This document shows positions 52,546 through 62,346 of a DNA stretch of 64,000 bases, one piece after another. Numbering within the stretch: position 1 is the stretch's first letter; each line of letters begins with the position of its first letter. Both the position numbers and the translations under genes were made by a program. The notes beneath the pieces were generated by a model. The model saw only the letters and a program-made list of their open reading frames with translations, was not told the origin of the DNA and searched no databases. Source of the DNA: Mucispirillum schaedleri (GTDB lineage: Bacteria; Chrysiogenota; Deferribacteres; Deferribacterales; Mucispirillaceae). The stretch spans positions 30,005 to 94,004 of the forward strand of contig CASEIN010000037.1 of the NCBI GenBank assembly GCA_949287985.1, read 5' to 3'.

Positions 52546-55197
52546 TTAATTCTCCTTTAATGTATAGTTATACTTAAAATTGCCATCTTTTACAGATACT
52601 TCAATTTTATCCATCGTTTTTCCATTCATTGTCATCTTTAAAAACTCTGCACTAATATCTGGTAATAAATCATTACTTATTACAGCATCTATCAGCCTTG
52701 CACCTGATGCTACATTATCACATCTTGATACAATTTCATCTCTTAATGACTGGTCATAAACCATTTCTGCATTATAATTATCTTTTATTCTTTTTGCAAC
52801 TTTATTTAATTTTAAATCAATAATATTATGCAGTGCTTTTTTAGAAAGTGGATAGTATGGAATAACAGAAAGCCTGCCTAATAATGCTGCAGGGAAAACG
52901 TCCATTAAAGCTGGACGCACTGCTTTTTCAAGCAGTTCTGCTGTAGGGTAATTTTCTTCATCACTACATAATTCCATAATTTCATCATCGCCTGCATTTG
53001 TAGTTAATATAATTATTGTATTTTTAAAATTTACTAATCTTCCTGCTCCATCTTCCATTCTACCTTTATCAAATACTTGAAAAAATATTTCATGGACATC
53101 TTTGTGAGCTTTTTCAACTTCATCAAGCAGTATTACACTATATGGTTTTTTACGCACTGCTTCTGTTAATACACCACCTTCCCCATATCCTACATATCCT
53201 GGAGGTGCTCCCTTTAGTGTGGATACAGTATGTGCTTCTTGAAATTCACTCATATTAATAGTTATAATATTTTGCTGGCTGCCGTATACAAGCTCTGCTA
53301 TTGTTAAAGCTGTCTCTGTTTTACCAACACCAGAAGGACCAGCAAGCATTAAAACAGCCTGTGGTTTTTCTGGATCTGCTAAATTTGCCTTTGCTGTAAT
53401 AATACGTTTTGCAATCAGCTCTATACTATGTTCCTGCCCAATAACGCGTTTATTCATTTCATCAGCTAAATTAAGCACAGAATTTATTTCATTTTTCACC
53501 ATTCTACCCAGTGGTATCCCTGTCCATTCAGATATAATTGTGCTTACAGCCTGCTCATCAACTAATGGCAGCACAAGTGGTGTTTCACCCTGCACTTTTA
53601 TTAATTCTTTATAAATAGACTGAATATCCTGCCTTAAATTAGACAGCACTTTCTCATCTTTTTCTTCTAATATTTTTGCTTTTGTTTCCTTATATTTTTT
53701 TGCAAGCTCTATTTCTTCTTCATATTTTTTACTAATTTCTTTCTGCTCATTTTGCAGTTTTTCAAGTTCTTTATTTACTTCCTGCAGCTTATCCTTATGG
53801 TCTGCTCCCTCATTTTCTTCCCTGTGTAATATTTCTATTTCCAGTTCTAATGCTTCAATTTTACGCCTTATATATTCTAATGATTCTGGCTCTGTGGACT
53901 GGCTTAATGCAACCCTTGCACATGCTGTATCAAGCACACTTACTGCCTTATCTGGAAGCTGCCTTGCAGGTATATATCTACGGGAAAGCTTTACAGCTGC
54001 TGATAAAGCTTCATCACTTATGGCAACATTATGGTATTCTTCTAGAGAATGGCTTAATTTCCTCATCATACGAATACAGTTATCGTCATCTGGTTCTTCT
54101 ATTAATATATTTTGAAACCTTCTTGAAAGTGCTGGGTCCTTTTCAAAATATTTTATATACTCCTGCCATGTTGTTGCTGCAATACACCTTAATTTTCCCC
54201 TTGCCAGTGCTGGTTTTAATAAGTTTGCTGCATCATTTTGACCTGCTGTCCCACCTGCACCAATTAATGTGTGTGCTTCATCTATAAATAATATTATTGG
54301 CACATCAGAGTTTTGAACTTCCTCTATAATTTGCTTAAGTCTGTTTTCAAACTCACCTTTCATACTGGCACCAGCCTGTAAAAGCCCCATATCAAGACTT
54401 CTTAAAACCGTCCCCTTTAAACAGTCAGGCACATCACCTTTTGCAAGCCTGCAGGCAAATCCTTCCACAGCTGCTGTTTTACCAACACCAGCCTCACCTG
54501 TTAAAATAGGGTTATTTTGACGCCTGCGCATTAATATATCTATTAATTTTCTAATCTCTTTATCTCTACCAACTATCTCATCAATTTTTCCTGTTCGTGC
54601 CTGCTCTACCATATCTACAGTGTATAACTGCAGTGCTTCTGATGTTCCTGCTCCTGCATTAGTCATTAACTGCTGACTTTGACCTGTTGATGAGCTTATA
54701 TTTGCACCACTTTCTGAATACTCTATACTATCTTTTACTATTTCATCAAATTTTGTTTGTAAAATATCACCATTTATTTTTATAAACTCTACACTTATAT
54801 CATTTAATTTGTTTGATAATTCTGGTGTTTGCTTTAATGCAGTCATTAAATGGCCAGTTCTTATTCTTTCTTTGCCAAATACTAATGATGCTACCATCCA
54901 TGCTTCTTTAACTGCTATTTCAATTGATGAAGAAAAATCAGATATACTTGAAGCTCCACGTGGCAGTTCATCAAGACTTTTTACTAAATCTTTTGATAAT
55001 TTTGCACTATCTAACTGGAAAAATTCTATTATTTTATGAAAATCTGTATTTTCAGACATAATAATCTGATTTACTAAATGAACAAGTTCCACATAAGGAT
55101 TTCCCCTTGTTTTACATAAAACAGTGGCACTTTCCATTGCCTTATATGCTGTCTGATTTAATCTTGAAAAAAGATGTATTCTTTTTAACCTGCTCAT
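52546..55197 (-). CDS. clpV: TssH (ClpV) AAA+ ATPase
   Basis: 883 residues of the ClpB/ClpV family with two ATPase domains: Walker A GEAGVGKTA near 232-240 and GPSGVGKTE near 620-628, and Walker B ILFIDEAHTL and VILLDEVEKAH. The N-terminal 160 residues are the ClpV N-domain, which binds contracted TssC, and a coiled-coil middle domain lies at about 415-520. It recycles the T6SS sheath. The ATG overlaps the tssG stop (TAATG). Confidence 0.95.
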   Translation of the reverse strand: MSRLKRIHLFSRLNQTAYKAMESATVLCKTRGNPYVELVHLVNQIIMSENTDFHKIIEFFQLDSAKLSKDLVKSLDELPRGASSISDFSSSIEIAVKEAWMVASLVFGKERIRTGHLMTALKQTPELSNKLNDISVEFIKINGDILQTKFDEIVKDSIEYSESGANISSSTGQSQQLMTNAGAGTSEALQLYTVDMVEQARTGKIDEIVGRDKEIRKLIDILMRRRQNNPILTGEAGVGKTAAVEGFACRLAKGDVPDCLKGTVLRSLDMGLLQAGASMKGEFENRLKQIIEEVQNSDVPIILFIDEAHTLIGAGGTAGQNDAANLLKPALARGKLRCIAATTWQEYIKYFEKDPALSRRFQNILIEEPDDDNCIRMMRKLSHSLEEYHNVAISDEALSAAVKLSRRYIPARQLPDKAVSVLDTACARVALSQSTEPESLEYIRRKIEALELEIEILHREENEGADHKDKLQEVNKELEKLQNEQKEISKKYEEEIELAKKYKETKAKILEEKDEKVLSNLRQDIQSIYKELIKVQGETPLVLPLVDEQAVSTIISEWTGIPLGRMVKNEINSVLNLADEMNKRVIGQEHSIELIAKRIITAKANLADPEKPQAVLMLAGPSGVGKTETALTIAELVYGSQQNIITINMSEFQEAHTVSTLKGAPPGYVGYGEGGVLTEAVRKKPYSVILLDEVEKAHKDVHEIFFQVFDKGRMEDGAGRLVNFKNTIIILTTNAGDDEIMELCSDEENYPTAELLEKAVRPALMDVFPAALLGRLSVIPYYPLSKKALHNIIDLKLNKVAKRIKDNYNAEMVYDQSLRDEIVSRCDNVASGARLIDAVISNDLLPDISAEFLKMTMNGKTMDKIEVSVKDGNFKYNYTLKEN

Positions 55198-56252
55198 TAT
55201 AGCTCCTTATTATACGAATTTTTATGCTGATTAACACTTCTGCTGTATCCATTTACCATTATTACAATATCATATGGTTTATCTTTATTGTTTTTAAGCA
55301 CAATACCCATACCAAGTGCATTTGTTCCTGATAAAATACTTTGCTGTGTTGTATCTTTCTTTATTATATATTTTATTGTATATTCCATAGGTGCATTTAA
55401 ATATGTATTTAAAATATATGTTATTTTTTCATATTCGCTTGTTCCTGGCAATAATTTTTGGCACTGCCTAAAACTTTCCACTTCAAATTCTATACGTATT
55501 TTTTTACTATTACTTAAATAATTTTTTCCAATTTGAATATTACGCCCTAAAACACATGTTTCTTTATTACCTAATTTACAGTAATATTTTTTTGGTATGC
55601 TGTGTTTTGTTTCGATATTAGGTATTACTCGAACTGGAATATGAAAATATGCTTTTAATATTTTTTCAAGCCCATCTTTACTTCTAATTGGTGTTGATAA
55701 AAACCTGGAATAGGATTTTTCAAAGTTTTCACTCATTATATCGTTTTTATCATAATATATATCACTAACACTGCCTGTTAATGCACCAATTATTTTACTT
55801 ATTAAACCATTTTCTCTATCATAGTCAACTGCCTGTTCATTATAAGCCCATGCTTTATAATATAGAGTCAGCATTCTATTGTTTATTATATCTAAAAATT
55901 TTTGTGTGGTTTTATCATAATAATTATTAGAACGGTTTATTACATAACTTGTAAACTCAAGTGGCATTGGTCCATTTGCACCAAGCAAACCAAAAAAATA
56001 CTGGTTTATCAGCACTTGTTCATGAGATTTTGCTAGAACAGATACACTTTCAATATCACTTGCTGGAAAATGTAAATGTGGCACTTGTGTAAAACGAACA
56101 GCCTCACTATTAATATCAACTGCATTTCCAATTCGCTCTAAATTTTTATGTATACATTCTATACGTCTAACGTATTCATAAAAATTTGGCATACTGCTTT
56201 TATTATTTGCTAGTTTTCTTGCATGTTTTACAAGCGATTTTACATTATCCAT
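55197..56252 (-). CDS. tssG: TssG T6SS baseplate component
   Basis: 351 residues. The family region FGLLGANGPMPLEFTSYVIN at about 86-106 is followed by FLDIINNRMLTLYYKAWAYN, as in TssG/ImpH. With TssF it makes the wedge of the baseplate. It starts 13 bp inside tssF and ends overlapping clpV. Confidence 0.92.
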   Translation of the reverse strand: MDNVKSLVKHARKLANNKSSMPNFYEYVRRIECIHKNLERIGNAVDINSEAVRFTQVPHLHFPASDIESVSVLAKSHEQVLINQYFFGLLGANGPMPLEFTSYVINRSNNYYDKTTQKFLDIINNRMLTLYYKAWAYNEQAVDYDRENGLISKIIGALTGSVSDIYYDKNDIMSENFEKSYSRFLSTPIRSKDGLEKILKAYFHIPVRVIPNIETKHSIPKKYYCKLGNKETCVLGRNIQIGKNYLSNSKKIRIEFEVESFRQCQKLLPGTSEYEKITYILNTYLNAPMEYTIKYIIKKDTTQQSILSGTNALGMGIVLKNNKDKPYDIVIMVNGYSRSVNQHKNSYNKEL

Positions 56253-58045
56253 TGCTTTAATAACCCATATGATTCTGAGTATACATTAAATTCTATATGC
56301 GAATTAATTGGTATATAACTCTGAAAAAACTGCCATAATACACATGCAAAAGTAAAAAAACCTATATCGTTTATTTTACTTTCTGATATTACCATATTAA
56401 TTTTCCAGCCCTGTTCGTAAAATATACCATTATTTCCATTAATATATCTAAATGTTGCTGGTTCTGATTCAATAGAAACTATACTCGTAAGTATCCGTTC
56501 TGTATCATCTTTTGATAATAAAGAATAACTTTTAATAATATTTTTTATTATTTTTACTGGAACTTCTCCAGGTTTCCAAAGTATATTGGAAAGGTTTAAC
56601 ATAATATGGTTTATTTTTTCCCAGTCTTCCCGTCGTCCACTGTTTATAAGGGGATTTAATGGTTTTGTAGGTGCATTTATAAACACTCCACTTTCTATTT
56701 GACTTGCAGCAAATGATACTTTTGTATTAGCTTTAATATAAAGTGGTAAATCTCTATTAGTGCATATTAAGTCTGCAGAATACTGAACTATCTCATCTCG
56801 CACTTCCTGCCATTTTTCACCTGAAATAGATGCAAATACTTCATATCCTTTATAACTACTTCTATTAGTATAAAGCCCATCACTTCTAGGACGCCTGTGA
56901 ATTGCAAAATAATCATAGTTATTATTAAACTGAACTTCAACATCTGTATAGTAAAATGGCTTTGCAGTAAGTAGTAGATTATTTATATTATCATAAAAAT
57001 TTATACTTTCTATATTATAAACTTCATAATCATTTGCAGCCACATTATTTGGAACTATATGATACTCATAGTAATCATTAGTATATCCCCTGCTTGACTT
57101 CATTTTAAATATATTAATTACAGGCAGACAGTTTGTCATGATACTATCATTACCAATTACAGTTTGTAACTCATTGCGTCTTTTTTTAAAGGCAAAAATA
57201 AGCTTGCCATGACTTTCTGATGCTTGTTGAAACAATCTTTTTATCCCATATATTCTTACAAATTTGAACATATCAGGATATATAAAAAAGTTTTGCAGTG
57301 CATTTAATCCAGTAAACTGCATTTGTGCTGAATATAGTAAACTATCATTATTATAAAAAGCTGGCAACTCAACTTTAAAATCTTTTATTTCAATAGTTTG
57401 TTTATCAGTCTTTAATATAATGCTCTCCATATCACACATTAACTGCCAAAGTAACATTGAAGCATTACTATCCGTCATATTTATATATAAATCCATATAA
57501 TCAACATCTATCATATTTAACACATCTGAATTAATAACACTAATCTCTAATTCTACCCCTGCAGTAAAACCTAAATTTTGTGTGTATGAAGATATTTCAT
57601 TGGTAATATATTTTACATCTTTAATTTTAATAGGTGCAAAATTTACACTCCAGCATGGAGAAAATTTACATTTTGTGCTGGTAAATGCAACATCAACTTC
57701 CATAATTTCATTACTTTTAATCTCTATACCTGATGATGAAAACTTACCACTGTCAAAATTACATGCAACAACACCAAAAGATGGATTAGGAAAAAGACTT
57801 TTTGGAGAAATAGCAGATACAACAGATTCAAGCATTCTAGGAAAACCACGACTAATACGCTCATCAACCTTAGCTGCTAAAAATGCTGTTCCTTCAAGAA
57901 GTCTTTCAATATAAGGGTCTTCACAATCAAAAGCCGATATTTCTAACCGTGAAGCAATCTTTGGAAATTCTGCTGCAAAATCCTTTGCTGAACTTCTTAT
58001 ATAATGTAAATTCGCCCTGTAGTAATCTAAAAATGTTTTTTCCAT
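56240..58045 (-). CDS. tssF: TssF T6SS baseplate component
   Basis: 601 residues, the usual TssF length. It begins with LDYYRANLHYIRSSAKDFAA, then FPKIASRLEIS, DPYIERLLEGTAFLAAKVDE and GFPRMLESVV, all typical of TssF/ImpG. AATGAGAT is a weak ribosome-binding site, nine bases after the tssE stop. It is the main wedge subunit with TssG. Confidence 0.95.
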   Translation of the reverse strand: MEKTFLDYYRANLHYIRSSAKDFAAEFPKIASRLEISAFDCEDPYIERLLEGTAFLAAKVDERISRGFPRMLESVVSAISPKSLFPNPSFGVVACNFDSGKFSSSGIEIKSNEIMEVDVAFTSTKCKFSPCWSVNFAPIKIKDVKYITNEISSYTQNLGFTAGVELEISVINSDVLNMIDVDYMDLYINMTDSNASMLLWQLMCDMESIILKTDKQTIEIKDFKVELPAFYNNDSLLYSAQMQFTGLNALQNFFIYPDMFKFVRIYGIKRLFQQASESHGKLIFAFKKRRNELQTVIGNDSIMTNCLPVINIFKMKSSRGYTNDYYEYHIVPNNVAANDYEVYNIESINFYDNINNLLLTAKPFYYTDVEVQFNNNYDYFAIHRRPRSDGLYTNRSSYKGYEVFASISGEKWQEVRDEIVQYSADLICTNRDLPLYIKANTKVSFAASQIESGVFINAPTKPLNPLINSGRREDWEKINHIMLNLSNILWKPGEVPVKIIKNIIKSYSLLSKDDTERILTSIVSIESEPATFRYINGNNGIFYEQGWKINMVISESKINDIGFFTFACVLWQFFQSYIPINSHIEFNVYSESYGLLKQWIM

Positions 58046-58054
58046 ATTATCTCA

Positions 58055-58546
58055 TTATAATTGTTCTATGACAGATAATCCTGTTTCAAAATTAAAGCTT
58101 GTTTTAAACTTTATTTCTTCATTTATCTCTGCCATATTTATTTTTCCTGTAACAACTATATCACAGCTGTATCCGTTATTTTTTATTTTTACATCAACAT
58201 CTATTGTTTCAGGATTTATTCTCGGCTCAAAATATTTTAGCTGCTCAATAATGTTTGTTTCAAGTTCCATAATCAAATCATTATTAAGGCGTTTGCCAGT
58301 ATAATCATCTAACCCCAGACACACTACACTTGTATATATATCTTCTGGTACTTTATCATTCATATCGAAAAAGTGAGATTTAGAGATAAATATCATTTCA
58401 ATATTTTTTAATATATCCTCTTTCAGCTTTGCCATATTCATTTCACGAGAATAATTTTCAACTTTTGTCATTGGGTCTAAATCTGTAAGCTTCTGCATGG
58501 AATATGGTAAAAATCTATATCCTTTATTCTGATATCTATCTGCCAT
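58055..58546 (-). CDS. tssE: TssE T6SS baseplate component (gp25-like)
   Basis: 163 residues with the lysozyme-fold gp25/GPW core: SREMNMAKLKEDILKNIEMI, TSVVCLGLDDYTG and QLKYFEPRINPETIDVDV. TssE starts sheath assembly on the baseplate. AAGGA, located right after the T-run of the hcp hairpin, precedes the ATG. Confidence 0.9.
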   Translation of the reverse strand: MADRYQNKGYRFLPYSMQKLTDLDPMTKVENYSREMNMAKLKEDILKNIEMIFISKSHFFDMNDKVPEDIYTSVVCLGLDDYTGKRLNNDLIMELETNIIEQLKYFEPRINPETIDVDVKIKNNGYSCDIVVTGKINMAEINEEIKFKTSFNFETGLSVIEQL

Positions 58547-58559
58547 TAAATAAATCCTT

Positions 58560-58588
58560 AAAAAATGTGCAGCTTTTTAAGCTGCACA
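58560..58588 (-). terminator. Terminator/attenuator between hcp and tssE
   Basis: TGTGCAGCTT (58566-58575) pairs exactly with AAGCTGCACA (58579-58588), loop 3 nt. On the minus strand the hairpin is followed by TTTTTT and then the tssE ribosome-binding site. It is a full Rho-independent signal inside the T6SS operon, seven bases after the hcp stop. Confidence 0.85.
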
Positions 58589-58595
58589 TAATATA

Positions 58596-59090
58596 TTATC
58601 CGTTAACTGTCTGGTCAAAGGAAGCTTCCACTGCACCATCTTTTGTATTATCAGGTTTAATTGGAGTAACTTTCCATGTCATTTTGCCAACAATAAATTC
58701 TACTGTTTCAACAGCTTGATATGCAATACTGGATTCTATAGTATGTTGAACAGTATTAACTTCTGCCTTAGCTATTTTTACATTTTCCATTGTAATTTCA
58801 TATACTGGCACTTGGCTGCCACCTATTGAACGGCATACTTGAAATTCTACCTTATTGATTTTTTGACCAGTCATACAATAGTTTTGTAATTTTGGTGTTG
58901 CTTTGTCTACTACATGAGTAAAAATAAATGGAGTAAACTGTCCCCTGCCTGATACTTCATGTGCTTTTCCTAAAGCAATATTTTGAACAGAACCATGTTT
59001 AAAGTCTACTACTTCAATCCATTTTGAATGATTTTGTTCATTTGATTCACCATCAACACCTTCAATTTTAATGAAAAAATCTGTAACCAT
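58596..59090 (-). CDS. hcp: Hcp (TssD) T6SS tube protein
   Basis: 164 residues of the Hcp beta-barrel family: FFIKIEGVDGES, KWIEVVDFKHGS, FTHVVDKATPKL and the C-terminal WKVTP. Hexameric rings stack into the inner tube and many are needed per firing. AAAGGAG precedes the ATG. It follows tssC by 18 bases and is followed by the terminator-like hairpin, which would give more hcp than tssE mRNA. Confidence 0.95.
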   Translation of the reverse strand: MVTDFFIKIEGVDGESNEQNHSKWIEVVDFKHGSVQNIALGKAHEVSGRGQFTPFIFTHVVDKATPKLQNYCMTGQKINKVEFQVCRSIGGSQVPVYEITMENVKIAKAEVNTVQHTIESSIAYQAVETVEFIVGKMTWKVTPIKPDNTKDGAVEASFDQTVNG

Positions 59091-59108
59091 AACTTAATTT
59101 CTCCTTTA

Positions 59109-60602
59109 TTATTTTTGACCAGAAGGTAGTTTTGACACAAGCCTTAATGATGTTGTCAATCCTTCAAGTTGATAATGCGGTCTCATATAAAACCTCGCAT
59201 TATAATAACCTGGTTGTCCTTCTATATCTTCCACTTCTACTTTTGCTTCTGCAAGTGGATATTTTGCTTTTACTTCTTCTGATGCATTAGGGTCGCTTGT
59301 AACATAATTATTTATCCAGTTACTAAGCCAGTTTTGCATATCTGTTTTCTCTTTAAAGGAACCAATTTTATCACGAACTATACATTTTAAATAATGTGCA
59401 AATCTGCTGACTGCAAAAATATATGGCAGTCTTGCTGATAAATTTGCATTTGCTGTTGCATCAGGATTATCATATTCATGTGGTTTATTTGTTGTCTGCC
59501 CACCTAAAAATACTGCATAATCAGTATTTTTCCAATAACAAAGTGGCAAAAATCCGTTTTTAGAAAGCTCTGCTTCCCTTCTATCAGTAATTGCTATTTC
59601 TGTTGGGCATTTCATTGCCATACCACCATCATCTGATGGAAATGTATGAGTTGGAAGTGATTCTACAATACCACCACTTTCTACACCCCTAATACGTGCA
59701 CACCAGCCGTATTCTGCAAATGAACGGTTAATATTTACACCCATTCCATAAGCTGCATTCATCCATGCATACTTATTACTGTCGCCACTGCCAGTATCTT
59801 CTGTAAATGCAAATTCTTCTATTGGGTTGTTTGTTATATCATATGGTGCACGGCTTAAAACCCTAGGTAAAGTTAGTGCAACATATCTGCTGTCATCTGA
59901 TTCTCTAAAACTTCTCCATGCTGCATACTCTGGAGTTGAAAATATTTTTGTTAAATCTCTAGGGTTAGCAAGGTCCTGCCATGAATCAAGGTTAAGCATT
60001 GATGGGTCAGCTGATGCAATAAACGGTGCGTGTGATGCTGAAGCAATCTGCCCTATTCCTTTCATAAGCTCTATATCTGGTGCTGTTTGATTAAAATAAT
60101 AATCACCTATTAATGCACCAAATGGTTCACCACCTGCTGTTCCATATTCATCTTCATATATTTTTTTAAATATTGGGCTTTGGTCCCATGCTGTGCCTTT
60201 ATATTTTTTTAATGTTTTAGCTAAATCTTTTTTGCTTATATTAAAGACTTTAATTTTTAAACTTTCACTACTTGCTGTATTATTAACAAGATAAGAAAGT
60301 CCACGCCAAGCACTTTCAAGATTTTGAAAATCTTCATGGTGTATTATAAGGTTTACCTGCTCACTTAATTTTTTATCAAGCTCTGCAATTATTCCTTCAA
60401 CAGTATTTAGCACATCACCTTTAATAAGATTAGCATTTTCCATAGCTTGACTAAGCAGAGTTTTAACAGCACCTTGAACAGCTTGGTTAGCTTCTTCTGA
60501 TTTTGGTTTAAATTCTTCATTTAATAATTTTTCAAAATCAGAAAATTCCATTGAAGCATCTAAACTTCCAGCTGTTGATAATTCTTTTTTCTCTTCTGCC
60601 AT
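59109..60602 (-). CDS. tssC: TssC (VipB) large T6SS sheath subunit
   Basis: 497 residues, the normal TssC length. Family motifs include HHEDFQNLESAWRGLSYLV, FGALIGDYYF, SSLNSWDDLA-like LDSWQDLANPRDL, WMNAAYGMGVNI, CPTEIAITDRREAELSKNG and RFAHYLKCIVRDKIGS. It forms the contractile sheath with TssB and carries the ClpV-binding N-terminus. AAGGAGAG precedes the ATG, two bases after tssB. Confidence 0.97.
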   Translation of the reverse strand: MAEEKKELSTAGSLDASMEFSDFEKLLNEEFKPKSEEANQAVQGAVKTLLSQAMENANLIKGDVLNTVEGIIAELDKKLSEQVNLIIHHEDFQNLESAWRGLSYLVNNTASSESLKIKVFNISKKDLAKTLKKYKGTAWDQSPIFKKIYEDEYGTAGGEPFGALIGDYYFNQTAPDIELMKGIGQIASASHAPFIASADPSMLNLDSWQDLANPRDLTKIFSTPEYAAWRSFRESDDSRYVALTLPRVLSRAPYDITNNPIEEFAFTEDTGSGDSNKYAWMNAAYGMGVNINRSFAEYGWCARIRGVESGGIVESLPTHTFPSDDGGMAMKCPTEIAITDRREAELSKNGFLPLCYWKNTDYAVFLGGQTTNKPHEYDNPDATANANLSARLPYIFAVSRFAHYLKCIVRDKIGSFKEKTDMQNWLSNWINNYVTSDPNASEEVKAKYPLAEAKVEVEDIEGQPGYYNARFYMRPHYQLEGLTTSLRLVSKLPSGQK

Positions 60603-60604
60603 AA

Positions 60605-61126
60605 TTACTCTCCTTGTCCTTTACTATCTTCATTAGCTGTTTTTGCCTGCGATGCTAATGCTTTTAAAAGTGCTGGGTCTTCTAAAACTTTAGTTAACAA
60701 TTCTTCTGCTCCTGCTTTACCGTCCATATAGCTTAATAAATTTGCAAGCTGTTGGCGAGCTTCAAGCAACTCTTTTAAACCGCTAACTTTCTCTGCCACT
60801 TTAGCTGGAGAAAAATCGTCCATACTTTCAAAAGTCATATCAACAGCAATCTGTCCATCACCAGTAATCACATTAGGAACCATAAACGCAACTCTTGGCT
60901 TCATGCTTTTTAATCTATCATTAAAATTATCTGTATCAATTTCTAAAAAATTTCTATCTTCCACTTTTTCAAGTGCTTCTGCTGGTTTACCTGATAAATC
61001 TGACATTACACCCATTATAAATGGCAGGTTTACTTTTTTTTCTGCACCATAAAGTTCCACATCATACTCTACCTGAACACGTGGTGCCCTGTTTTTCCCT
61101 ACAAACTTTTGTCCGCTGTTTGACAT
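60605..61126 (-). CDS. tssB: TssB (VipA) small T6SS sheath subunit
   Basis: 173 residues. RAPRVQVEYDVELYGAEKKV, LPFIMGVMSDLSGKP, and then KSMKPRVAFMVPN are typical of TssB. It interlocks with TssC in the sheath. AAGGAGGAC precedes the ATG. It starts 25 bases after tssA. Confidence 0.96.
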   Translation of the reverse strand: MSNSGQKFVGKNRAPRVQVEYDVELYGAEKKVNLPFIMGVMSDLSGKPAEALEKVEDRNFLEIDTDNFNDRLKSMKPRVAFMVPNVITGDGQIAVDMTFESMDDFSPAKVAEKVSGLKELLEARQQLANLLSYMDGKAGAEELLTKVLEDPALLKALASQAKTANEDSKGQGE

Positions 61127-61151
61127 TTAGTCCTCCTTATATGTCCTATTA

Positions 61152-62204
61152 TTAATCTCTTGGTATCCCTAACTGCTCTTTTATTCTATCTACTGCGCCT
61201 GGATCTATATCTCTTAATATATCAATGAAATTCATTTCAGCAATTCTCAAAACTCTCTCCAGTAAATATGGAACAGGATTTGTTGGTTCCACTTCCCTAA
61301 AGTAGTCTGCACTTTTTTTCACCAGAAGTAAAGCTTCACTTCTAGTTTTTGGTTTATAACTTTCTATATTAATTGGTAAAGATGGTTTTGACACCATTTC
61401 TTCACTAGAATAGTTATTTATTCCTTCTGACTGATTATCATTAGTATCTACAACTTCTTCAGATGAAACGTGTTTAGAATAAAATTTTAATAAGGTTGAC
61501 AATTCTTTTTTAACACATTCAAAACAATTTGAATAACCTGATTCTATTTTTGATGCTATGGCACTATCTATATTATCTAATAATTGAAGTATCTTATTTA
61601 TGATATCAATTTTTTCTTCTATTTCTTCTTTTGGAACGGATAATGCTTCTGCTTTGAATACTGCACTGTCAAAAACATCTTCTGTAGTAATATCCCCTTG
61701 ATAAATTAATAAATCCCTTAATGTATAGTTTTTATTATTAAAAAGCTTGATTTTTCTAAATACACGTAAAAATGTAAATGATTGATTACTATCTGAAATT
61801 GATGGAGATATTATTTGTAATATATTTAATCGTTCTGTAGGGTCATTATCATCATCAGGGTCAAGATGAGGATAAAAATTATCCCACATGTTTGATACTA
61901 AATAATCAATTAGTTGAATACCTTTGTAGTATCCATTTAAACCTTCTAACTGTGATAATGATAAGGTAAAATATGCTGCAACCCTTAAGTCACGTGTTCG
62001 TTTCCATAATTCAATACAGTTATTATTAAGTGTTCGCCAGTCTGGTTCTTTACCAGCAATCACTTCATCTCCCATAACAGAATCAGGAACACCTGCTGAT
62101 AGAGACTCTAAGCCTGTATAAAGTGAGTCATATTCGAGATTTTCTCCCTCTATATTATCGCCTTGAACACTATTTAACATGTTTTCTACTTCAATATACT
62201 GCAT
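61152..62204 (-). CDS. tssA: TssA T6SS assembly protein (ImpA domain)
   Basis: 350 residues. The N-terminal ImpA_N domain (PDWRTLNNNCIELWKRTRDL, NMWDNFYPHLDPDDDNDPTE) is followed by an acidic linker and a short C-terminal helical domain with the TssA motif EPTNPVPYLLERV. TssA starts and caps tube-sheath growth. GGGGGGAA precedes the ATG at 62204. It is the first gene of the T6SS operon. Confidence 0.92.
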   Translation of the reverse strand: MQYIEVENMLNSVQGDNIEGENLEYDSLYTGLESLSAGVPDSVMGDEVIAGKEPDWRTLNNNCIELWKRTRDLRVAAYFTLSLSQLEGLNGYYKGIQLIDYLVSNMWDNFYPHLDPDDDNDPTERLNILQIISPSISDSNQSFTFLRVFRKIKLFNNKNYTLRDLLIYQGDITTEDVFDSAVFKAEALSVPKEEIEEKIDIINKILQLLDNIDSAIASKIESGYSNCFECVKKELSTLLKFYSKHVSSEEVVDTNDNQSEGINNYSSEEMVSKPSLPINIESYKPKTRSEALLLVKKSADYFREVEPTNPVPYLLERVLRIAEMNFIDILRDIDPGAVDRIKEQLGIPRD

Positions 62205-62222
62205 ATGCTATTCCCCCCACAA

Positions 62223-62250
62223 CACTATCACTATACATTTTTTTTGTCAA
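62223..62250 (-). promoter_or_regulatory. Candidate T6SS operon promoter
   Basis: On the minus strand a perfect TTGACA (62245-62250) with ATAGTG (62223-62228, 16-nt spacer) or GATAGT (62224-62229, 15-nt spacer) as imperfect -10 elements. The weak -10 would suit an activator-dependent or low-level promoter. Confidence 0.35.
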
Positions 62251-62282
62251 TAATAAAAGAATTATTTATATCATTATAATCC

Positions 62283-62311
62283 TTGATAAATTTTATTATT
62301 TTACTTATAAT
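62283..62311 (+). promoter_or_regulatory. Promoter of the exported ankyrin-repeat gene
   Basis: TTGATA (62283-62288), a 17-nt spacer and a perfect TATAAT (62306-62311). Transcription would start near 62318, giving a leader of about 29 nt. It diverges from the T6SS promoter, whose -35 lies 33 bp away. Confidence 0.7.
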
Positions 62312-62346
62312 ATATAGAAATTATAAATTTATTTGGTAAATTAGTT

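Noticed and set aside
39599..62204. The VgrG/PAAR/Hcp/sheath region as a contractile prophage or tailocin
   Set aside because: TssJ, TssL, TssM, TssK and ClpV mark a T6SS; no capsid, terminase, integrase, holin or tape-measure gene is present.
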